Of a stretch of 64,000 nucleotides of DNA, positions 42,401-54,400 are shown in pieces. Location: the NCBI GenBank assembly GCA_949987565.1, contig OX465114.1, forward strand, positions 5,980,832-6,044,831, in the 5' to 3' direction. The notes beneath the pieces were generated by a model. The model was given only the letters and a program-made list of their open reading frames with translations. It was not told where the DNA came from and did no database searches. A program made the translations under genes and the position numbers. Positions within the stretch are counted from its first letter, which is position 1. The number at the start of each line of letters is the position of its first letter. The DNA is from Luidia sarsii. Its lineage: Eukaryota; Echinodermata; Asteroidea; Paxillosida; Luidiidae.

Positions 42401-45400
42401 GAATTCCCAACTCTCTAATTCTCTGGAAATATGTTCACTGCATTTTCTTTTCTCAATTTTGTTTTTGTCACTGACAAGTAGAATCTCCTTTATGAAGACC
42501 TGATGAGACTTTGAAATGACCTGACATGTCCTGATAAAGACCCTGATATGACCCGGAAATGACCTGGCAATGTCCCAACATAACCCAGAAGTGACTTGAC
42601 AGGACCTCAAACTGACTTAACTTGACCTTGAAATGACCTCAGTCTGACTTAGCTTGACCTTGAAATGACCTACATGTGTAACATGACCATGAGATCACCT
42701 GTGCAATGCCCTTACATGACCTTGCAATGACCCAACATAACCCAGATGTGACTTGACATGACCTCAAAATGACCTGACATGACCTTGAAATGACCTAACA
42801 TGACCAGATCCCCTGGAAATGACCTGACATGACCTCAAGAGGACCCGACGTGACCTGGAGGTGACCTAACATGGCCAGCAGTTGACCTGACGGGGCCTGC
42901 TATGGGAAGGGCAAGGAGTAAGAAAAAGTTGATTGTTCTCTTTAATAGCAATTGGCCTTTCCTATGTTCTTTTCAGGGTCTGAACAACTTGGGCAACACC
43001 TGTTTCTTCAATGCTATCATGCAGGTAAACACTACATATCCTGACATTGTATGAGTGACATATGTAACCTCTTTAGATCAATCTCAAAATGTTTTGGGCC
43101 TGATGTTTCGATCCTAGCATGACCTTTCTCAAAGACAAAGTGACATTTTGATCCTAGCATGACCTTTCTCAAAGACAAAGTGACGTTTTGATCCTAGCAT
43201 GACCTTTCTCCAAGACAAAGTGATGTTTCGATCCTAGCAGGACCTTTCCCAAAGGCTCAATGACTTTGCCTTTGAGAAAGGTCCTGCTAGGATCAAAACG
43301 TCAGGCCCTCTAACATTTGAGATTCACGTACTGCAGTTCATTATAGTCAGTAAACAGTTTGCAACAGTCTTGGGTATTTACTTTTTATATCAATTAATGC
43401 TCACATTTTTGTAATTTCATATTTGTGCCATCAATGCAAATTAAAAGATGATTTTGTAAAGATTCTTTTTAGTTTTCTGCCATTGAGAAAGGTCCTCAAA
43501 AGGCCATCCATCTTCACAAGATTTGTTTAGGTATTGTCTGATTGTGGACAGATTTTTTTTGAGTTTGGGGCCTTCAGAGAGTCTTTCCCTTCTCCTCTAA
43601 CTCCCGGCATGCACTGTCCCTCCAGAACATCACCCAGACCAACATCCTCCGTGAGCTCCTGCACGAGAAGTGGACGGTGGGCAAGGAGGTGCAGATTCCC
43701 GAGGACACCCACCTAGCGGTCAACCTGGATGGAGACACGTCCAGCCAGATGCATTTCACCTTTGACCAGCCCAAGCAGCCGGAAGAGCTTGTCGAGCCAG
43801 TGGTAGGTTGGAGCAAAAGGGTCGGGGGGGGGGGGGGGGGTTAGGTGTGGAAGGTCTCAATTGACCGATTGCGCGATGTCATCCAGGACTCGAAATACAG
43901 AGAAAAATGCACTAGACAACAGGTCTGGTAACTGAAGACTCTTAAGCCGCGTCCGCACTGGACTTAAAATGGGTAAACTAACAGAGCAAATGGGTAAATT
44001 GACCATTTTAAGTCCAGTGCGGACAGCCCAGGAAGTTTTCCTCCCAGGTAACTTACCCAACTCAAATGGGTAGTTTAACCGACCAACTTCTGCCCGGTTA
44101 AATTGACCAGGTCAGTTTAACCGAGCCGAAAAGTCCAATCCGGACACGACGTCTCGGTAAACAACTCGGTAAAAAGCCACATCGTGTCTGGCGCCGGCGC
44201 TCTGCATTGCCTCGATACCACGTGACGTGTCCCTGTACACAAGACTCGTGCGGGCGTGGGGTAGCAACGTGACTACAGTACATGTACATGTACATATGTA
44301 TGTACACACACGGCCGGTAGATTGTGTACAGACATCCGGTGAAAGGTCACCACGAAAGCGCCCTCATGCGTTTGTTTGCGCCAGTCGGTCAGTTTTACTG
44401 ATCGTCTCGGTTAGTTTACCTGAGTCGAATAGTCCAAGTGCAGACGCCTGGAAGATTTGCCCATTGGAATGTTACCCACGGGCTCGGTAAAAAATAAGTC
44501 CAGTGCGGACACGGCTGTAGTGGACCTATTTTAACAAGACCTGTGCCATGAATCAGGGGGAAAAAACAACAAATTTTGCACGCAATGTGTAGAGAGACGG
44601 TGGGAATTGGGCTGATTGGGGTATCAAGCCTTGGCTACTTGGTCGGGGGGAGTCTAACACTGGCAGATATCACATGTAGAGAACAACACGGAGACGGTTT
44701 TCTGGTTTTAACTTGATGTTCTCTTTCCTTTTTTGTGTTTGTTTTCCTTTTCCTTTTTATGCTGTGGAAATACAAGAATATAACCCATACTAAATTAAAG
44801 GGAAATAAACCGTTTGTCCAATGAGTCTGGCCTTTAAATACAATGTCGTTTTAACAATAACATGAACGTGGATGTGGTTATTTGTATATAAATCACATGG
44901 AAATCAACAGGATTTATACATGAAAATCACTTATTCTTATCTCAAATAAGGACCCCAAAAACGGAAATATATCATGATGGATATTGCTCAATAATACGTC
45001 AAGGAACAACAGACAACTTACCCAGTAATAAGACCTTGAAAATTGGGGGATTGGAATGGATGTTTTACGGTAGAATCTGTGAACGGATGGTGGGAGCCAT
45101 GATGGTTTTGCTGTGGTGGCGAATAGCGCCCTCAATAGTGGTAAATAAGAAAGTACATACATGTACATAAACCTGCATGCACTAAATGAAATGGCGCCCT
45201 CTCTTGGCTGAAGTAGACCAGTTTCAACATGGCCGCCCCCGAATTTCTTAAGGAAATTCGCAACAACTAAGAACTAACTTTAAAAAACAAGTCAAAGTTC
45301 AAATCGGGTTCTGGTTAGCAATCACTGCTTGCAGGTTGGCATGAGAAGATAGTAGCTGGTAGCACTACCAGATGCGACTCAGTTCTCGTTGTCTTCGCAC

Positions 45401-48400
45401 TTGGACAACCTCACCAGTCGGGCCACAGGACGTCTGAACTCCTTGTTGCCAACTCTGACGCAGACGGCACGGACTCGGTCATCGCTGCTAGGTAGGAGGT
45501 CAGACACGGTTCCCACAGGCCAGTGGGATCGGGTAAGCTGGTAATCTGCGATCATCACCACGTCTCCAACTGCCAGGTTGTCGGTCTCACGTTGCCACTT
45601 CTGGCGGGTTTGCAGAGTTGGAAGGTAGAGACGGATGAAGGCGCGCCAGAACTGGTCAGCCAGGACCTGACTGTGGCGCCAGCTGCGACGTCCTCTCAAC
45701 TCTGCTTCGTCATAGATGGCCATCGGTAGGGCAGGATCCCGCCGCCCCATCAACAGCATGTTGGGTGTGACTGGGTCGAGGTCGGCTAACTCTGAAGAGG
45801 CATATCCCAATGGCTTGGAATTCAGGATTCCTTCGGCCTCGGTAAGCACGGTACGGAGCACTGCTTCGGTGACAGTGCGATCCTGGAGGACACCTCTCAG
45901 GGCACCCTTGACTGACCGAACCTCACGTTCCCAGATGCCTCCAAAGTGGGGAGCATTCGGCGGGTTGAAACGGAATGCTACTCGGTACTTGGCGAGACGC
46001 TGAACCAAGTCAGGTTCCATCTGCATGACGGCGTTCCTGATCTCCGTGTCTGCTCCCTTGAAGTTTGTTCCACAGTCGCTGAGTAGCTCGTGGGGGGTTC
46101 CACGACGGGATGCGAATCGTCGGTAGGCCATCAGGAAATGGTCTGCATCCAAGTGCTCCACGAGCTCCAGATGGATAGCTCGAGTGGTCAGGCACTTGAA
46201 CAGCAAGCCCCATCGCTTCTCCTGTCGGCGTCCAATCTTTACTGTCATGGGGCCGAAGCAATCCATCCCTGTGGAGTAGAATGGAGGGGAATGTAGACGG
46301 AGTCGGCATTTGGGCAGGTCGGCCATGCGTGGAACCTCTGGTTTGGCACGCCAGCGACGACATTCGGCACATTTGCGGAGTATGCCTCTGATGGTGCTAC
46401 GGCCACGCAGAATCCAGAACCTGCGCCTCAAGTGGGCAAACACCTGCCCTGTTCCTGCCTGGTGACCGAAGTGATGATCAGCATCCTTAATTAGTAGCTT
46501 GGTCACGGGGTGATGCTGGTCAAGGAGGATAGGTTGGGGGTCGATTTCAACAGCTTCACCTCGGGCCAACTTCCTGAGTCGGCCACCGACCCGGATAACC
46601 TTCATGTCTGGGTCGAGCTCCGGGCGAGCTCCAAGGTGCGGCTGTTCCTTGGCATCTCCTGTCCTGCTTTGAGTGCTGCTATCTCGTCTGGGAAGGTTTC
46701 TGCCTGCGCACGTAGGATGAGTTGCAATTCAGCCTCGTGAATCTGGTCGGCTGTCAGTGCTCCACCAACTTGTTGGTCATCTGAAAACATCTGGTGACCT
46801 AGTGCCTCGACCAGATCTGCCCAGCTTCCGTAGGTATTCAGGTCTAGATGCTGTACAGGTCCACTGACAGTCAGCCCACAGAAGGTCTTCTTTAGCTCAC
46901 TGGCTTCTGCCGATGACGTCACACGTGTCTGTGCCAAGACTGAGGCGCTTTCACTCTGCCAGTCATCAGGAGGTGCAAGGAGCCACGGAGGTCCCAGAGT
47001 CCATCTGGAGCCCTTTCCCAACTGGGAAACGGAGAGACCACGGGTGAGGTCATCGGCCGGGTTGTCTGCACTTCTTACATAGCGCCACTCACTTCCCTCA
47101 GTAAGTGTCTGGATCTCAGATATACGGGTTCCGACGAAGACTTTGAATCTACAAGATTCTGACTGGATCCAGGTGAGGACTGTCGTTGAGTCGCTCCAGC
47201 GTATGGTGTATGCCAGATCGACATCAAGGGCTTTCACGACGACTTGGGCCAACTGGGCACCAAGGAGAGCTGCCATCAACTCCAGACGGGGCATGGAGGT
47301 GAGGCGCTTGGGGGCCACACGGCTTTTGGCGAATACGAAGCCAAGATGAACCTGGCTGTCTGTGCTGACTGACCGCAGGTATGCAACGGCACCATACAAA
47401 CGCTCTGAAGCATCGCAGAACACATGTAGGGACCGCTTGACATCGGCACTGTCAACCTGTGGTGGGGTGTAGCAGCGTGGCAGGCGAATGGACGGAATAT
47501 GCTGCAGCTCAGCCGACCACTCCTCCCATCTCTCCACAATGCCTGGATCCTTGACCTCTTCATCCCAATCGAGCTTGCTCATCCACAGGTCTTGGACTAT
47601 TAACCTGGCCCGTGCGGTGTATGGGGCAAGATCTCCCAATGGCTCGAATTGGCTGGCCAGGACCTTCAGCGCCATTCGTTTGGTGAGATGGGACTTCTCC
47701 GGGACCTTGGCTGGGTGGAAGAGCTCATCCAAGTCGCAATTCCACCAGAGGCCAAGTGCTGGTTCGGGTAGGTTCTCCTGGTGGGAGAGTGACAGCGACT
47801 GCTGTTGACGGTCAGAGCGGACTGCTACTGGAAGGTCTTGAACAGCCTCCTCATGACTGCTGGCGTATTTCACCATCTGGAACCCAGCATCTTGGAGACA
47901 CTGTCGGGTACTCAGGATCAACTCCTTGGCCTGTTGCTCGGTGTCACAACTGGCCAGCTGATTGTCCACGTATGTCTCCTTCTCAATGGTGTCGGTGACG
48001 AGCGGGTACCTCATCTGGTTGTCACGAGCTGCTTTCTGCAGTGCGAACGTCGCACAGCATGGACTGCATGTTGCTCCGAATGGAAGAACGGTCCACTCGA
48101 GTACCAGCCAGGTTGTTCTGTCTTCATCCCACCAGAGGAAGCGGAACATCTGGCGGTCAGTAGGTGACAATCGGACCTGGTGGAACATTGCAGTTATGTC
48201 TCCCGAGACTGCTACACGCCTCAACCGGAAGCGCAGTAGAACATCAATCAGAGGAGAATGGAGGGTAGGACCAGCCAGGAGCTCTCTGTTCAGGTTCTGC
48301 TCATTGTACTCGAAGGAACAATTGAATACGAGCCTGTATTTCCCACTGGAGTGGACCACATGGTAAGGGATGTACCAGCCTTGGAGCTCATCTGGTGTCA

Positions 48401-51400
48401 GTTGCTCGACAGGACCAAGCTCCCTCACGTGTCCAGCATCTCTCAGCTTTGTCATGTAGCCCCTGCAGTATTGTGCCAGCTCAGTACTGTTGAGGACCTT
48501 CCTCTGGTGTGAGCGGGCGAGTGCCAAGACAGCCCTTGGAGTACTTGTTGGAATCTTGCTCCCAGTCTTCCACAGCAGTGGCGTCTCGAATCGTTGAATG
48601 CCATCCACCTCAACTCGGCGTATCTTCTTGTCTAGAGTCTTGATGGCCAGCTTGTCTTGTCGAGAGCGGCAGGCTTCCTTCTCATTTACGGTGGGAAGTC
48701 TGTCCACGGCCATGAATCTCTCCATCAAGTGGTTCAGCTGCGGCTCTGATGGTTGGCTCATGGTGAAGAGTGCTTGGTAGCTTGCTGGAACTCTTCCTGG
48801 GTTCTGGAGGCCTTGTCTGCCTTGCACTGTCCAGCCAAATATCGTGTTGACTGCCACGGGAGAGCTGGTTTTCGGCCCGGTGCGAGCTTCACTGGTCAGG
48901 GTTAACTCGATGTGGTCTGCCCCTATGAGGACCATCGGCTGGACAGCGTTAGCAGAGAACAATGGCAAGCCTCTAAGGTGTGGCCATTTTTCCTGTAGCT
49001 TCTCCGCTGACATGCTGTAGGGAAGCAGTTGCAGGTCTGGTGCTGCAAAGGCACAGTTGACAGGAAACTTCTGGTAGGGATCTCCCTTCGGTGAAATCTG
49101 GAAGTCAACACACTTCCCCTTCCAGGCTGTATCCCCCATTACGGTGAGAACTCGGAGGGACTCGTCCTGCCCAGGAATCTTGAGCTCGTCCACTGCTTTC
49201 TGGAGAATCATAGTGCGCTCTGCGCACTCATCCAGTACCCCATACGTCTCGAGAATGCCGTGGGGGCCGTGAACTGTCAGGGGGACCACTTTGATGAGGA
49301 CGTCACGCTCATAGTCCATCTTCGGTCTGGACCCCACTCCCGAGCAGAGAACTGTGCTCGGGTTCTTGGCTGCTGGTTGAGCTACATGTACCTCGTGAAG
49401 GCTGGTGCGGTGGTCTCCCTGACATTCGTAGCACTTCTTCGGGAATGGACATTCCTGCTGGTCGTGCTTCTTCGCGCACTTGTGGCATCTCTTGCTGTCT
49501 GACAGCCACTTGGTTCGCCTCTCGGTAGTTAGCTTCTGGAAATCCGAGCAGGTTTCCAGGTAGTGGCCTGTTTCACGCTTCTGACAAAACAGGCAGGTGA
49601 CTCGGTTGACATCAGGTTTCCCCTTCTCACCTCTGGAGGTGGTTAGGCTGCTTGTAGGTGTCTTGTCAGCATTGGTCACATAGACTGCAGTCTCCTGGTT
49701 GTCGGGTTGGGCACCGGCCAGGTAACTGCGAGTGGGTGGAGGAAACTCTCGGGAAGGTTTCGGCTTGCGCTCCTGACCTTTAACCTTCTGCGGGGGGTTC
49801 TTGGCTGCCTTCCCCGGGTTAGACTTCTCCAGCAGGATCAGTCCAGCAGGCCCCGTCTTGTACTCGAGCCACTGACTCAGACCTTTGATGTTGTACGTCT
49901 GGCCATGGCCTTTGTGCCACATCTTCGACAGGAAATCAGTGTGCAGGCGTTCAGGGAGCTTCCTGGCTAGGCCTACAGCATACCGGTGGTGCTCCAACTC
50001 CGCATCGAAGTTGAACTTCTCAGCAGTCTGCACGAGGGTGACCAACTCGTCTGAGAACTCCCTGAGACCGGACCAGTCGTTTGCATGCAGGGAGGGGCGC
50101 ACCTCAATCTGGTCAAGCAATCCTTGGACGATTCTTCCGGGGTCGCCAAATGCCCTGTCGAACTGCTTCATGGTGACTGAGTAGGCGTCGTTCCCGAGAA
50201 CCATGTTTCGGTCGGCCATTGCCAATGGACGACCTCCAAGATGACTTCTCAGGTAGGCGAACTTCATCGTCTCGGGCAGTTGGAGCTCAGAGCTGGCCAT
50301 GACACTTCCCCACAGGGATCGAAAGGTGATGTACTGCTTCGTGTCATGCTCATCCTCAAACTTGGGGATATCCAGCTTCGGCAGACTATTTAGGAAGATG
50401 CCATGTCCAGGTAGGTGTGGAGCTGTCCCATGGGCATGGGTATCTGGGGGGTTGCCAACCCTGGGATGCCGTCTCTGGTCTGGATGACCGTTGCCCATGT
50501 CGTCATCTCCAGAATCACCGGTACGGTCCCCGTCAGAATCACGAAAGCCATAGTCATCCCTGCCTGCCGGGCAGTAACCTCCGGAGTTCGGTGACTTCTC
50601 AGGATGGTTCGGTCGGACAACTGAGCTATGGGTGTGAATCGGTGGGGACTGGCGAATTCTGGATAGATTCATCTGGCTGTCTGTAGGCATCGTGGTGGGT
50701 GGAGCAACGACAGATGGGTGGAATGAAACAGCCGTTGGATTCCACTCAATAGGGGAGGACCTCACACCCGATCTGGCCGCCCCATCGGGACTGTAGACAG
50801 TCATGGGGATAGACGATAACTGTCCATTGGGAGCTGTTTCGGGGAGGTGTATGCGAGGAGATGGAGAGCTATTGTTGAGGGTAAAACCAGCAGGATGAAG
50901 GCTAGGCGTCGATGATGCACCGCCAGGGCTGGGCATTGACACATGAGCATGGGTCAGGTGCATATCATGGCTTACCGGAGCAGTTGTGGTCAGGGCAGAT
51001 GCGGTGTGTATCGCTGAACTTGTTGTGCGTGGGTGTGTCTCGTTGACCCAATCAACGGCCCTTGAAAGAGCACTGCTGCCTGGTAGCTCGTCAATTGCTG
51101 GGCTTAGATCCTCTTCTGATGGGTTGCTAACTGCTTCCAGCTCCTTATGCAAACGTTGTGTTTCCATGGCGATCTCTGCTTCCTTCAGCCTGATGTCGAT
51201 TTCTCGCTGACGGAGCTCGGCATCTAATTGTGCCTCGACTGCTTGACGTTTCAGCTGGAGGTCTCTCTGGGTCTGCTCCAGTTGTCTCGCCTCGTCCTGC
51301 CGGGCAGCTTCACGTCGGATTTGAACCTTCTCCTCCTCAGCGGCCCGCATCAGTGCTTGGAGACGTTGACGATCTTTCTGCTCCGCCAATCTTCGCTGGA

Positions 51401-54400
51401 TCTCGGAGGGAGACAGAGACGGTGTGGAGCTGAGCCTTGAGCTGCTGCTCTTGACTGACGGTGCTTTGGATGCCGCCATAGCTGATAATCAGGATGATGG
51501 ACTCCAATCCAATCACCCCCGGTACTGGTACTGGTAGTGGTAAACCAAGACTTGATCCGGTTCGAAGGACCATAAATTTGTAGAGAGACGGTGGGAATTG
51601 GGCTGATTGGGGTATCAAGCCTTGGCTACTTGGTCGGGGGGAGTCTAACACTGGCAGATATCACATGTAGAGAACAACACGGAGACGGTTTTCTGGTTTT
51701 AACTTGATGTTCTCTTTCCTTTTTTGTGTTTGTTTTCCTTTTCCTTTTTATGCTGTGGAAATACAAGAATATAACCCATACTAAATTAAAGGGAAATAAA
51801 CCGTTTGTCCAATGAGTCTGGCCTTTAAATACAATGTCGTTTTAACAATAACATGAACGTGGATGTGGTTATTTGTATATAAATCACATGGAAATCAACA
51901 GGATTTATACATGAAAATCACTTATTCTTATCTCAAATAAGGACCCCAAAAACGGAAATATATCATGATGGATATTGCTCAATAATACGTCAAGGAACAA
52001 CAGACAACTTACCCAGTAATAAGACCTTGAAAATTGGGGGATTGGAATGGATGTTTTACGGTAGAATCTGTGAACGGATGGTGGGAGCCATGATGGTTTT
52101 GCTGTGGTGGCGAATAGCGCCCTCAATAGTGGTAAATAAGAAAGTACATACATGTACATAAACCTGCATGCACTAAATGAAATGGCGCCCTCTCTTGGCT
52201 GAAGTAGACCAGTTTCAACACAATGAAAGGAATAACATGAGAAAATGCTGTTTACTTGTACAGGTCAAAGTCAAAGTTATATTTGAGTAGCATTTTGTTC
52301 ATGGTGCAAGAAAAAAACACTAGACAGCCGGTCCAGTGCAGTCACACTCAGCACTAGACCGACACTGAAATCACTAGACTCGGTCCACGGTCTAGTGGAT
52401 ATTTTGAGCCCTGTCATCACGTGACTTATAGTGGGTATTGCAGTATGGTCTCGGTTTCAAAACTCCGGAATATTCTTCACAGATTTTGAGAAAGAAAGCC
52501 TTAATCAGGGTTCGACATTAGCGGTTGCCCGCTTGCCCGGGGCAAGTAAAATTTCACGTAAAATTTCAAGTAAAATGTTCAGATGTTAAAATTTACTTGC
52601 CCGATCGGGCAAGTAAAATTTTGATAGTTACATAATTGAAATAATCAAAGTCCTTGCCCAAAACGAGCCAATTATATGTAGATATTGTTCGCATTATTAC
52701 GATTATTATTTCGAAAAAGCGGAGCTTTTTGCGTCTGCTGACGAGTGGACGCGATATGCGAGCACAGATTGTATCCCGCACCGCTACAGTGTATAGCGGC
52801 CGTGCGCACGATGTACTGTACATGTACAGTACATGTACATGTACATGTACAGTCACATACACAGTGTACATTTGCAATACATTTACATACATGTATGTAC
52901 ATGTACACGTGTACTGTGTACTGCACACTGCTTTGGTCCAGTTCGCTGGTGACCATACGTTCATGCGTATAGGAATAGGATCGCCGGGTACCATTGAGGA
53001 TAGAGAAAGCATGCCGCACAGCGACTTTCCAGTCTTCGCACCACGATCCTGTTCCCGATTTTGTATTCCGAGACTTGAACAAAGATTTGAATTGAATCTT
53101 GGTTTTTCTTTCACGCACAGGGAAATTAATTAACGATTGGATATGGTAGGGTACATTATTTTTTTGGTAATGCCCAAACACGCAGGGTGGACCAGTAACA
53201 GTTGTAGAGTACTTTTTTTTTCGTGGTCCGATCTTCCTTCCTCAACGGTCTGTTTTGGTTGTACACACAATGTAAGTAACAAGATAGGCTTTCCGCGCGG
53301 ACCGAGTTGACATGAAACCCCAGCCTTTACGATCGTACCGTGAAATCCATATTTTGAAAATTACTTAGACAAAATAATTATGGAAAATGTGCTACGGAAG
53401 TAACTTATCCTCCTCGCAAAAATTTTACAGGGTGGTCACTGGTGTACAACTGTACATGTACAGTACATGAGAATCTTTTTCAGTGTCGGCCTAAAGTTTA
53501 TACGATGCTCCGCGGTTTGACCGTGTTGTTGTCAGTGACGTCGGCCGTGGCGCACGGCCAGAAAACTGCTGTTGCACGCCGAATCATGTTGGTTATTTTC
53601 CCTCCGTACGCCATACTTCTACGAAGTAATTTCTTTATCTTACACAATTTTTCAAACATAAAATACCCTTATTTCTTCTAATCAAATAACATACGGATCT
53701 TTACACCCCCGAATTTTTGTATTAATTAATTTAATGGCCTTATAATCACCAATATCGTGGGAACTGATAATCAACATTATATTTTTTTGGAGTGCTGCTC
53801 CTCATTTTCATTTTCGGTACGACTAAGAAGAAAATCTTCACAAGAAAACCGTGAATGAATGGTTACAACCTAAACTTATTAACAGTTATTTTTTTGAATT
53901 TCCCGATTGATCACTCATGCACAGCAACTGTGGCTGTGCAATTCTATATTACTTTTAGTTTTACTTCTTGTAGGCCTACTTCATTTTTGGTTTTAGAATT
54001 TACTTCACCGTAGGGTTACCGTTTGTCACTTCCCCTTGCACAGTAGAATCACTTTGCTTGATCAAGGGCCTTAATCACCAGTGCAGTGGAACCGACATTA
54101 GATTTTTTGGGGTGCTGTTCCACATTCAGGCGGAGGTAATTGGAGCGCTGGATACATAGCTCATAAATCTGTACCCACTATGTATTCTATTTGCACGGAT
54201 TCAGAGTCTATGTCGATGTTTGGTTTTTCATTTTCGGTACGATCTCAACAAGAAAAACGTGAATGAATGGTTACACTTATTAACAGATACTGTTACTGTG
54301 AAGCGCAGTGGACTTTGAGCCAAAAGCCCCATACTTTTTCCAAGATCCTGGGGAGAACTCTGAAAATGATTATGGGTTTTGAAAATTTAGAATTATAATA

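Larger units (their letters stand above)
44588..52220 (-). mobile_element. BEL/Pao LTR retrotransposon, structurally complete
   Basis: 7633 bp, transcribed opposite to the USP gene, within its seventh intron. Two 642-bp LTRs (44588-45229 and 51579-52220) begin TG and end CA in element sense and look identical. The 5-bp target duplication CAATG lies at 44583-44587 and 52221-52225. The primer site, polypurine tract, gag-protease-RT-RNase H frame and integrase frame are in normal BEL order. Identical LTRs mean recent insertion. The frames are separate but overlapping (see ORFs). Confidence 0.95.
43884..52413 (+). mobile_element. hAT-like MITE R, copy 2, split by two younger insertions
   Basis: Pieces 43884-43941, 44516-44587 and 52221-52413 join to match the intact copy at 5869-6175. 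The outer ends are CAGGACTCGAAAT and GAGCCCTG, a hAT-type inverted repeat, and TGTCATC flanks both sides (43877-43883, 52412-52418). Element E3 and the BEL retrotransposon entered later. Confidence 0.75.

Noticed and set aside
44914..45168. 84-codon ORF present identically at 51905-52159
   Set aside because: It lies wholly in the two LTRs of the BEL element and is duplicated for that reason; no known domain.
52654..53181. 159- and 169-codon overlapping ORFs on both strands inside the hAT-like element
   Set aside because: They cross the TGTACA patch, which keeps frames open, and no transposase motif is visible.
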